From assembly GCA_944739405.2 (NCBI GenBank), contig OX123187.2, positions 45,302,394 to 45,366,393 of the forward strand: DNA of 64,000 bases, in the 5' to 3' direction. The translations under genes were made by a program, and so were the position numbers. This document shows positions 11,051 through 20,800 of the stretch, one piece after another (the stretch's first letter is position 1; each line of letters starts with the position of its first letter). Origin of the DNA: Euclidia mi (lineage: Eukaryota > Arthropoda > Insecta > Lepidoptera > Erebidae). The notes beneath the pieces were generated by a model, which made no database searches, had not been told where the DNA came from, and saw nothing but the letters and a program-made list of their open reading frames with translations.

Positions 11051-11458
11051 CTATTTGTTAACTGTATTTGACTGACTAGGATGCGATTGACGAGACATTT
11101 TCGGTTGTAGCTGATGTTTTAAATCACAATTCTTTTCGTTAGAAGAGTAAATTTTACCGTGTAAAAACGCAGCTAAATCGTCACAATATCGAAAACTACC
11201 TGCTTCGGCAGTGACACTAATATTTGCATCCCCGATAGATCCTATTACCGATATAATATCTTGTTCCGGAAAACTTAACTGCAAACGGTCCATTTTTGCT
11301 TTTTGTTGGAAATAGAATCCGTACAACGATTGATTAACCGTCGGTCTGGCATTAATTAACTCTTTAAGACAGCTAAACATATTACGTTTCACTTGAAAGG
11401 TATCTGATAACATATCACGCCATTGTTTCCACTTCCATGCAGTCCCACCTAGTCTCAT
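11051..11458 (-). pseudogene. Gypsy gag, capsid-like region
   Basis: This 135-codon frame begins near WKWKQWRDMLSDTF and includes QSLYGFYFQQKAKMDRL, typical of the retrotransposon gag (capsid) family in insect Gypsy elements. It ends at a stop just before the zinc knuckles. Confidence 0.75.
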
Positions 11459-11597
11459 TTTTTTGGAACGAGTCTAACCACGTTTTGGCCGTATTACGCA
11501 ATTTTTGAAGTGCCTGATATTTAACCATATTATCAGACCAACCGAACGCACGAGCGTTAGCTTCTATTACATTAAGCCACATATCTATATTATCTCT

Positions 11598-11816
11598 TTA
11601 TACTGTGTCTATATTATCGAGAAGCGGGTCGAATTCAGGAATCACTGATGATAATATCACATTTTGACTCACGGTTGAGGATCCTTTACGACGTCGTTTG
11701 CTTTTCTTTTGCCGTCGGTTGCGTTCACTACTGTCATTGGAACTGCTACTTGTCGTAGAAGAGCTCGAACTGGTTGAAAGTTCCCGTCTACTTCTTCGCC
11801 TTTGACTACGTGGCAT
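11598..11816 (-). pseudogene. Gypsy gag N-terminus, basic/serine-rich
   Basis: The likely gag start is an ATG at 11816 followed by PRSQRRRSRRELSTSSSSS and KKSKRRRKG. The arginine/serine-rich composition suits an RNA- or membrane-binding N-terminus. It lies right after the LTR and untranslated leader, in line with the downstream gag. A stop/frameshift near 11598 breaks the frame. Confidence 0.65.
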
Positions 11817-11848
11817 CGTCCTTAGCGTGAGTACAATCGCACTTCTGA

Positions 11849-12228
11849 TAAAAGAAACACATTGTTAGATACACGCCTTATATTTGTATAAATCAGCTGT
11901 GAATATTATAATCAACGTATATTACTCAAATCAATATTTCTAGAACTGTTTTACATAATAAATGTTCCACTTTTACAACATAAGAATATTATTTTGAATT
12001 ATGAATATTAAGTAGGTTTATTATTTTATAACAAATTACACTGCAAGTTCAAATTGGAACGACACTCCAGCACTAACCGAATAACCGTGTTGTCTCGACG
12101 AAGTCAGGAGCAAAAGTGAAGGCGGCCGTTTTGTTTTTTGTTCAAATAAACCACTGTCGTACGATGTGACGTCACGTCCGTCCTGATTTTAATATTTTAT
12201 TTTGCGGAGTCAATTGAGTGCGACAACA
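11849..12228 (-). repeat. Gypsy 5' LTR
   Basis: Read on the minus strand it begins TGTTGTCGCACTC at 12228. The outer 88 bp are identical to 5490-5577, and the remainder matches the fragment at 1892-2207. The inner boundary is not certain, since no convincing tRNA primer site ending the LTR was found near 11849. Confidence 0.65.
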
Positions 12229-12261
12229 TCCCTACACCCTTCAATTATTAAAAAATAAATA

Positions 12262-12485
12262 TCTATATTTTTTTAAAGACTACTGCCTCATTAGGATTAA
12301 ATCCTGTGTCGCGGGGGACTTTACATACATACAACTAACGGACATAATGAACACCCAGACTCGAAACAATAATTTGTGGATCACACAAAATGTTATTTGT
12401 GTGTGGGAATCGATTTCTAATGGTGTGGTTATTTATGGGAGGGTTTTAGCCGTAATCGCCACGCTTGCCCAACGGTGGAAGTCTT
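12262..12485 (-). mobile_element. tRNA-derived SINE, degraded copy
   Basis: This is the same family as 16690-16935 and 34551-34622. Shared tail words are ATTAGGA(C/T)TAAATCCTGTG, GCGGGGGACTTTACA and ACATACAACTAACG. The Pol III head (to the right, minus strand) has diverged. It lies just outside the 5' LTR. Confidence 0.65.
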
Positions 12486-13749
12486 TCTTGATGCTACACG
12501 TTGCGGCTCATAATGGATTGACTGCCATGTTACGGTTGATTTGATATTGACTGCACTCGAAAAGATATCCATTAGAAGACGGTGGGTCGTTAAATTCCTG
12601 CATCGCTATGCTTAGATACTTTTTGAAGTGCCTGGCGTTAAATCTCAAATCGCACATTATGAGGCCAGACGGCTCCTCTAAACGCGAGGACTACCAACCT
12701 CTTTCACAAAGTTATGAAATGAAAAATAATTTATTGCTGCCACAACCAGACATAAGTAGGTACCTATATAATAAAACCTACATACAAAATGCAGAATAAG
12801 AAAAATAAAAAAAACATCGTTAACAGCTACAATTATAACATGCTCGGCCTTATTACAAAAAACTGAATAAACCTTAGCTTGAACCAGCACTATAAAGGCC
12901 AAGTTTTATAGCTGAGCAATGGTGTAAACTTGTTCTTATTACAAAACATATTTGAGCCTCGGCTTTTATGATACCACGTTATAAACTTAGCTCAAGATAT
13001 CAACCACAGATAAAAACAATTCTTATTCGTTCATCATTACATCATTCACTCTTTACGTTCCGTATTTTTATAATAAAATATGTTTACTTTAATTGATAAT
13101 GATTAGGAATTATATAGAGGGTACAAAAGCCCTGGAAATTTGATTATTTACAATAAATATCAATAATCACTACTCTCTTGGTGCCAATTTTTTTTCGAGG
13201 CTTATATTTTGTAATGTCACCTAAACAACTGCGAAGAGCGCGTAACGAAACGGAGTTCACTCTCGCGAAAGTACTTACGCTACATCAAAGTTTAGTTTGC
13301 CAAGACGTGAAACTTCTATTTAAATTATCTATTAAAATATTTTGTTGAAGTACTGCTACGATGGAAGAACAAAAACAAAAAAAAGGCAGGTTCAGACATG
13401 TCGACAATTTTCATTGCAAAAGTTTTTGTGAATCTATTTTGCCTAAATAGCTCCAAATCTGCAATATCTTCGATAACGACTGAGTCAATCATATCTATGT
13501 TTATTTCAGCAAGCTATTTCACCGAAAACAGATACAATATAAACAAAATATTTGTCATTAGTGATAGTAGCAACTTTGGTTTATCGTAATAAACTAGGGG
13601 TCGCGATGGTTTAGGTTTATATCGTATAGTGATCCATAGTTTTGCGATAAACCTCATTTTGTAATAACATTGTGGTCTAAACTATCGTTTTTGCTGCTTT
13701 AAGCTTGGTATTAGCCTTAAACCGTCTTTTGTAATAAGGCCGGCTAAGT
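12486..13749. other. Unassigned intergenic DNA
   Basis: Open frames at 12608-12799 and 13398-13589 show no domain or splice context. No repeat ends could be fixed. Confidence 0.4.
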
Positions 13750-13975
13750 TTAGGTTAGACCTAGCCCCCCTGTGGTATCTCCACCTTGTCGTGCGGGGGG
13801 AGGGGGGGCCGGACGACGGTGGACGGCGCGCACCACTGACATCATAGAATATACAGATATACTAACTGACATTTCGAAGTTATGTGCGTATTCTAAATTT
13901 AATTGTTGGTTATCGCTTGCCCCTTGCCTCGGAGAGCACATTATGCCTTCGCCTTCGGTCCCGGTGGTCATAAAG
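13750..13975 (+). mobile_element. tRNA-derived SINE copy (diverged)
   Basis: The copy contains GGCGCGCACCA, a TTCGAAGTTATGTGCGTATT spacer, GGTTATCGCTTGCC, CTCGGAGAGCACA and the CTTCGGTCCCGG tail. These are the same modules, in the opposite orientation, as the SINE at 27975-28170. The head is much eroded. Confidence 0.55.
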
Positions 13976-14080
13976 ATCTATGACATCGTCGTTATGGGAA
14001 TTAATTATCTCTTAATAAACTGACGCTAGTCTAGTCCTAATTTGTATCAGTTGCTTGATTGGCTACGAATGTTTGTAAAA

Positions 14081-14258
14081 TCTGTATGTATAAAATTATT
14101 AAGTTACTGACTTACTGGCTGACAGACAGCGCAGGGCCAAAACTATTGGGTGCAAGAAGCTTTAATTCGGCATGCGTGTTCCCAGGGGTGCCGTGAGATG
14201 ACTGAGAAGGGATTGCCTGAGTGAAGAAACGGTTAACGTAGCTGCGGGCATCCACTAG
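14081..14258 (+). mobile_element. Lep1-like short Helitron
   Basis: The element starts TCTGTATG and ends GCGGGCATCCACTAG, preceded by a GC-rich hairpin (ACGTAGCTGCGGGC). The base before it is A and the base after it is T, the canonical Helitron A^T target with no duplication. It contains GCCAAAACTATTGGGTGCA, shared with 20909-21114. Confidence 0.8.
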
Positions 14259-14303
14259 TTAGAAATATAAAAGGGTTAAAATAGATAAGAAACTGAAACT
14301 AAA

Positions 14304-14412
14304 TATCATCATCATCATCAGCCTTAAGCAGTCCGCTGCTGGACTAGACCTCTCCTTTGAAAGGAGGAATTGGGCTACTATACCACGCTGGCCAAACGGG
14401 TTGGTATAGGGT
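14304..14412 (+). repeat. Dispersed repeat with (CATCAT)n and CAGTCCGCTGCTGG
   Basis: ATCATCATCATCAGCC leads into AGTCCGCTGCTGGACTAG, CCTCTCCTTTGAAAGGAGG and ACCACGCTGGCCAAACGGG. The reverse complement recurs at 58925-59030 and poorer copies occur at 24570 and 61590. It is probably a LINE 3' tail or a SINE derived from one. Confidence 0.6.
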
Positions 14413-14725
14413 TTGTATCAAGTTATCCTTCTCTTACAGTGTTGTTCTCTGCATAATATGCTCCCTCTAACTAAATATGAATAAGCCTAATTAACACTGT
14501 TATATGTGATAATGATAACAATTTTAAGGTAAGGTTTGATAGCATGAACTCACTCGGGACAGTCGGGACCCTAGAAGGCCGGTCCAGTTGAAATGACAGT
14601 TATACTATAGAGATTCATCATTAGACAATTTAGACATGCCCATTGCCCAGACATGGCAGTGAGACGTGATACGAACACGAGAACAGAAGAAGAAGCAACA
14701 GGTAAAAGAGCCGCGAAGTACTAGA

Positions 14726-14939
14726 GGAGACCGGGTATGGTTGTCACACTGGTTGGTTGTCACAGAGGCCACAACAGACAATTAAACGGCGTGGTAGGAG
14801 CAAGGGAGTAGCACATCCATTTGTACCTACCTCATGTCAGCGTACTCCGACATGCCGTTTAATGGACTTATTCGACCACTCGATATTCTATTATAACCTC
14901 TGTGACAACCAACCCGTGTGACAATCATACCCGGTCTCC
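14726..14939. mobile_element. Foldback MITE
   Basis: The ends GGAGACCGGGTATGGTTGTC and its inverted counterpart at 14905-14939 pair over about 45 bp, including GGTTGGTTGTCACAGAGG. An inner pair (AATTAAACGGC / GCCGTTTAAT) also pairs. There is no coding capacity. Confidence 0.7.
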
Positions 14940-15175
14940 CATACCCTCTCACAGAATATCGACGTAAAATTTCAATATCTTTATTGTTGCGTTTCGGACG
15001 GTGAGGGAGAGTTCCGGAGACAACATCCCCTTATCCTTCTCCCTCATCCTGCTCCTAAATCTATTACTTTCACATTCCAAATGGCAGCAACGCACTTGTG
15101 ACTTCTTTGGAGTTGCCGATCGGTAATCGGTAATTGTTACCATCAGGCGATCCGTCTGCTCGTTTGCCGCATATC
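14940..15175 (-). mobile_element. SINE-like repeat, second copy at 37188
   Basis: On the minus strand it reads GGCAAACGAGCAGACGGAT, GCCTGATGGTAA, GAAGTCACAAGTGCGTTGC and TTTACGTCGAT near the end. All recur in the same order at 37190-37450. Confidence 0.7.
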
Positions 15176-15339
15176 ATATTTAGGAACAAAAGTCTGCGTG
15201 TCATGTCGTGCGGAGTTCGATACGCGGAAGGACCGCATTCGTAGCAGCCTTCATGTCCGTGAGATAGCAGATACGCTGCAAGAGCGTCGCCTTCGCTGGT
15301 ACACTTACGTCTTATGACAACCGGCATGCAGGGCCGAGC

Positions 15340-16360
15340 CGTCCCTTTGTGCGATGCTTGCGGCGCACAGGCGCCAGGGTGAATTTAAGTAATTATTGAA
15401 ATAATGTTTGACTTGCTACAAAGTATAACATAATCTTTTACTAAACTTGTTGAATAGGTAAGAAAGCAGGTACAAGTCCCCCAAGACAATTAATAGTCAT
15501 GCCTGTGGTTTAACTTTATTAGAATTTTTGAACCAAATACTGTTTAGTTATATCACTATATATTTATTTTAGTTCTGAACAAAGGTATACCAAATACTTA
15601 TGAAAGTCGATACATCATTCGCATACATAACTTATTAGAAAAGTCATCTGTGCATTTTTGGACGCAACCCGATAAAACTCACAAATTTCTCCTCAATACC
15701 TACTCTACTTATTTTTTCGAAACGATTAGGTAAACTTTTTTTATACTTATTGTATTTCTTTTATATCTTAATATGTTCAAACACAATGTGAAAATTGTTC
15801 ATGAATAAAAATTGAAATTGAAAACAATAAACAAAAATTTTAATGAATGAATTATGCAAATTTCCATGCTCGCGCACAATATTGATAGTAGCACCACTCC
15901 ATCTCAGTGCTCCTAGCCAACCTCAAGCACCCGTTGTTCATCCTGTCGACCAGCAAACGAGGCTCTGGCGACCTACTAACGGTGGTAACCGTAGCAAATA
16001 GGCATGGACCCGTGACTGGCAGCAGCATCACATATGCGAGAAGCTACTCTCTGTGACCATCAACCCATGCTTAGCATTGTGATGATTACGAGCAAAACCT
16101 CTATGGTGCTCACTCCCTGCTGTTCCAGGCCAAGGCGCCAGGACATGTTTGTGGCGGGCCAGAAGTTGCAAAGAATCCCGAAGTTACTGTAGGCCGTCTA
16201 CACTGACTGACCATGGCTACAAATAACGAACGCGCGCTACGGGTCAACGAAATTCTGCCACAACTAGAGGAGAAACCGTAGTGTATAAGTTGCCATATTT
16301 TGGAATTATTTAAATTCCGAGGAGAGCAGCAGGACGAACCCTAGATTCAGGCTATGTTAT
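15340..16360. other. Unassigned, probably old repeat DNA
   Basis: 15850-16290 is more GC-rich than its surroundings and may be the remnant of a coding transposon, but no motif could be named. 15400-15840 is AT-rich with nothing recognised. Confidence 0.4.
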
Positions 16361-16363
16361 CTA

Positions 16364-16389
16364 TTTAGAGAGAGAGAGAGAGAGAGAGA
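16364..16389 (+). repeat. (AG)n microsatellite
   Basis: About twelve AG units in a row. Confidence 0.9.
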
Positions 16390-16689
16390 CCGGCCATCCC
16401 AAGGCGGAGTCGCACGCATTTGGTAGATAAACCGAGCGTTTGAGGGACTGTTCTAAATGAACTCGCTTTTTAAGAAGCAACCTCAACGCACGTGGATGTT
16501 GCAGAGCCCGCCCCCGCCCCTGGTATGACTGATAATGAAGCCTATAGCATGATATGCTTCATTACGGCGGAAAAAAAGCGAATATTTAGGAATGTCTCCT
16601 TGATTACTAGATTCAACACCGGAAGTTATCACCGTTTTGTACGAGGCATTATAAATATTGCATATAAACTTGAACGTTTTCTTTTTTGT

Positions 16690-16935
16690 TTTTAAAAAGA
16701 CAACTATCGCACTAAGAGTAAATCCTGTCGCGGGGATGTGTCGCTTTACAAACATACAGCCAACAGACACAATGAACACCCGGGCTCGAAACAACAGTTT
16801 ATTTATAAATCACAAAAAGTGTTGTCTCGTGTGGGAATCAAACAACACGCGATGCACTGTCAAGCGGCGAGGCGGCCACTTAAACCACTACGCCAACCGT
16901 GCAGTCGCAGTCAGCGTGGGGCCAAAACTCCTTCA
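16690..16935 (-). mobile_element. tRNA-derived SINE
   Basis: On the minus strand an intact A box (TGGCGTAGTGG) at about 16890 is followed by a weak B box (TTTGATTCCC) and a body with AACTGTTGTTTCGAGCCCGGG and GTAAAGCGACACATCCCCGC. The body matches 12262 and 34551. It ends at a T-rich stretch near 16690. Confidence 0.75.
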
Positions 16936-16939
16936 GTCC

Positions 16940-17680
16940 GTGGTTGGGTTTGAAACGCTGCTGAAACTGGAAACCAGGTTTGCTGCCTTGAAAAGATTTT
17001 CATGCGGACCAGGAACTCAACCAAGTGGTGGCAATTCTCCGGAATGATTCTACCAAAATTCTGTCAGACTCATTACACCGGTAAGAGGCCTGTAACGGCG
17101 CGAGAATCTCTGTAGCTAACTCTTTGTCTCAGAAACGACGTGAAAACCCAACAGTCAGTTTGTCAGATCTAAACAAAAATATCTTTAAGCTGGTAAGACG
17201 CGACCTCCGCAGCTCCAATATACACTTCCCTTCCAGTGAGAGTGTCAAATCTGATGGCAACGACGTCACTTCTAACCAGTCACTTGTACAGTGTTCTCTA
17301 CACTTCGCAGCGTCCCGTTTTCAACTCGAATCAAAGGGTAAGGGGAACTTCTCAGAAGAGTTGCCAGAAATCAGCACTACTTAATCCCTGACACAAAACA
17401 TTAAGGTGATAAGATAAAATGTGATGATGGCAATGATGATGTTCGGGCAGTCAGACACACGTTAGTCAACGTCTTGGGGAAATCTTCATATAACAAATCT
17501 GACCTTGACCGATGATATCAGAGCGTCATAATAAAGACAATGCCTTTATTTAAATAATCTTATGAAGCAATTAACGCGAGTCATAAAAGGGCTTGTGTTT
17601 ATTGCCCATGTTATTTACAAAATTATAGTTAAATGTAATTATAGTTAAAGTTCGTAGGTACTAAATCAACATCACAATCG
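16940..17680. other. Upstream region of gene A, nothing else recognised
   Basis: The frame at 17124-17384 (+) has no domain, no start context and no splicing partner. The region probably contains upstream control sequence for gene A, but no specific site is claimed. Confidence 0.4.
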
Positions 17681-17683
17681 CTG

Positions 17684-17720
17684 TATAAATATGGATTTTA
17701 CCGGTAAATTAATTTCAGTT
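17684..17720 (+). promoter_or_regulatory. Core promoter of gene A: TATA plus initiator
   Basis: TATAAATA at 17684-17691 lies 33 bp before the A of TCAGTT at 17715-17720, the arthropod initiator consensus. That spacing fits RNA polymerase II. It predicts transcription from about 17717 and a 26-nt leader before the ATG at 17743. Confidence 0.8.
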
Positions 17721-17742
17721 TAGAATATTAAACACGGGTAAT

Positions 17743-17824
17743 ATGAAGTGCGTAGCAAATAATTTGATTGGAGTAGTTATTTTCATTGGAATATGGCATT
17801 GTTCTCTAGGAGCGGACGCGCCGC
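17743..17824 (+). CDS. Gene A exon 1, signal peptide
   Basis: ATG at 17743 is the first after the predicted start site. It encodes 27 residues with a hydrophobic core (NNLIGVVIFIGIW) and a likely cut after CSLG or GADA. It ends in phase 1 at donor C|GTAAGT. Confidence 0.88.
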
Positions 17825-20800
17825 GTAAGTAACATCACATAAATTTTAAATTATGTACCTATATACTTCTTTTTAAATATACGAGTTTAAAAGAGGAGGT
17901 TCAGCATTTGGTTGATTGTTTGCGGTTCTGTGTGGAACAGCGGTACTTAGCCCAGCGACGAAGAAGTACCGTCTGTGCCGTTGCACTACTCCAGAAAGGG
18001 TGTTTGTGATCAATTGTATACAACCTAAATTTGTAGGGAGTCAGGAATTGAGCACCTAAAAAAACCCACACAAATGCGGTGGTGGTTGGTACCACCGCAT
18101 TTGTGTGGGTTTTTTCAGGTGCTCAATTCCTGTTACGGCGCTATAAGGTGCTCGTGGTTCTATCGTGTTGTTCTTATGGTAGCAGCATGGCCAGGGCAAT
18201 ATTTTTCTCGTCTAAGGATGGGTAGGAGCAGTAACATGATTTTACAATATTGGCGTTGAACTGAATCATCAAAGAGAATAGTCAGCGTTAGTAATAATAT
18301 TAATAACCTGCCAGGCAGACGGATCAGGCAGGTGCCGTTTGTAATCTATAGTTTTTATTATCAGTCCATCAAATACCCATCCTCATAGCCTAATTCTATT
18401 AGATTCCACATTAAGACAATAGTCCTACATCTGCTGCGACTAGTCCATAGCTGTACATGGTGGAGGCTCCGCTGCACGTGTCCCATCACATTTTAGATTA
18501 TAACTCTCTCCGGGTCTCTGCGCGTTGGACCTATGTATCCATGTAAGTCTCCCAAAGAGCCGGTTATTCTTCTAATGTCGTTGTTTGAAGAACAGCGGTG
18601 ATAATATAAAGAGAACCATAATTATATTAATAATAAGGAATACCTATTGGTTTCGTACAGTATTCGGAGAATTATACGGATGTATATAAATAATATAAAA
18701 TTACTGAACGTCTGTATGAACGCGAAAAACTCAAAAACAAGCGAACAAATATTTTACAGATTTCACCAATAATAGATAGATAATGTTTAGGTGTTTACTT
18801 CATAATCAACTATACTCTGATTTTTATTTTACTTGCATTTTTCTCTCTACTTTCTGATCACTTACGACGAAAATATTGGAACTCTCATCTAAACCATCAG
18901 CCAAACGAAACAGAAATATTTTCTATATTACCGTTTCCTAGGCGCCTGACCAATAAGGGATAAGTGCACGATGAGTGACATAAGCTCACCACAAAAACAT
19001 CAGAGTCTATCCACGAAAAATGCCTCTAAAGGGCTTCTTGCCATATAATATCTAAGAGACAGATCGCAGGCTGTAACTGTCAAACGGTTCTGTTCCCCGT
19101 TTCTTCCCATTACCTCCGGCGTGCCACATCACCTCCGGCGTGCCACAGGGCTCGCACCTGGGACCTCTGTTGTTCAATTTATATACAGGGTGTTTGGCAC
19201 ATGGTTGTCCAAATGAAGTAGGGATCTGGTTTGGACCATTGCCAATGCGTTGGACTCAGACAAATTAAATTCTGTCTCACAGTTTGAGCGATATGTTTTT
19301 TTTTTATATTTTAAAGAAAAACCCAGATATTTGGACTAATATTGAAAAAAAGTTAAACGAATATTGGTTAAGCTATCGTAGTGATATTTTTTATTTTAGT
19401 TAACTATTGCAACATTTTATTAAAATAATTATTTCCTGTAGAAACCCTGTAAAAAAATAATAACAGGCTGTCAAAGTTTCGAAAAGAGCTCATAACGGAA
19501 CAAAGTTCATTTTTTTTTTTTTTTTTTTATTAGATACTATTTAATTTCAATTTAAGTAGTTGGTACTCTGTTTTATGAAATAATGATATTACAATGAGGC
19601 ATCTTTTATTTTCTCATAGTGAGAGATGAAAACTAGGGTGTATCACTTGGGAGCAAAATATTACTTTTCCCTCAATAAAATAAAAAAAAAAATTGTATGG
19701 CAACAAAAGGTATTCAACGGTAAAAAAAAGATTTTGTGCTGCGCAAGAGTGAAATAGCATATTAAGTTGTTTCACGTAATTTTAATTCCCTAAATAGGTG
19801 CAATGTAGGTAAAATCATCTTCTAATGTTTCGGCCGGTCGGAAATAATTGGCATTTTTTTTTATTTAGTGAATGCTTTTATAGGCTTATGATGCATCATT
19901 TTAAAGGGTATGAACTGATGAAGTTTTTAAAGAAATTGAAAACCTCCATCACTATTATTACCTTTTTTTTTAATCATACAAAATTGAACTTTGTTCCGTT
20001 ATGAGCTCTTTTCGAAACTTTGACAGCCTGTTATTATTTTTTTACAGGGTTTCTACAGGAAATAATTATTTTAATAAAATGTTGCAATAGTAAACTAAAA
20101 TAAAATATATCACTACGATAGCTAAACCCATATTTGTTTAACTTTTTTTCAATATTAGTCCAAATTTCTGGGTTTTTCTTTAAAATATTAAAAAAAATCA
20201 TATCGCTGAAACTGTGAGACAGAATTTAATTTGCCTGAGTCCAACGCATTGGCAATGGCCCAAACCACATCCCTACTTCATTTGGACAACCATGTGCCAA
20301 ACACCCTGTATATAGGTACGATATATTCAAAGGTTTCAATAAATCAAAATTCATTTTTTACGTAGATGATAGTAAAATATATAAGATTATAAACGAAACC
20401 ACAGATAATCAATCAAAAAAAATTAAATAATTTATATTGTTACTGCAGAGAGAACTCTTTGTTCCTTAATGTAAATAAATGTAATGTTATATCTTTTACC
20501 AAAAAGAAAAATCCAGTGACCATTATAATTCTATTATATTAATCATGTAGAACTAAATAGAGTATCTGAGGTGCGAGATCTTGGTGTGCTAATCGACAGT
20601 AAATTAATTTTTGATTCGCATATTTCAAACATTATTGGCAAAGCATTTCGTTTGTTGGGATTTGTGCTTAGAATTGGTAAAGAAATTTATCCACATAAGT
20701 GCTTCTGTATAAATCACTTGTGAGACCAATAATTGAATACGCCTCAACAGTTTGGAACCCACAGTATAATATTTACATCAATCAACTTCAGAGAGAGCAA

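Larger units (their letters stand above)
5490..12228 (-). mobile_element. Decayed Ty3/Gypsy LTR retrotransposon
   Basis: On the minus strand the order is LTR, gag (basic N-terminus, capsid, two CCHC knuckles), aspartic protease, reverse transcriptase, RNase H, integrase (H2C2, DDE core, GPY/F module) and LTR end. That is the Ty3/Gypsy order. No envelope frame is present. The reading frame is broken by stops (near 8664 and 11051), two single-base frameshifts (near 9230 and 9043) and a 2.1-kb insertion in integrase. The element is dead as it stands. The identical 88-bp LTR ends suggest its insertion is not ancient. Confidence 0.85.

Noticed and set aside
13772..14023. Open frames over 13.8-14.0 kb
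   Set aside because: They lie over SINE sequence and have no coding motif.
17124..17384. 86-codon plus-strand frame upstream of gene A
   Set aside because: No domain, promoter or conserved context; length is within chance for this composition.
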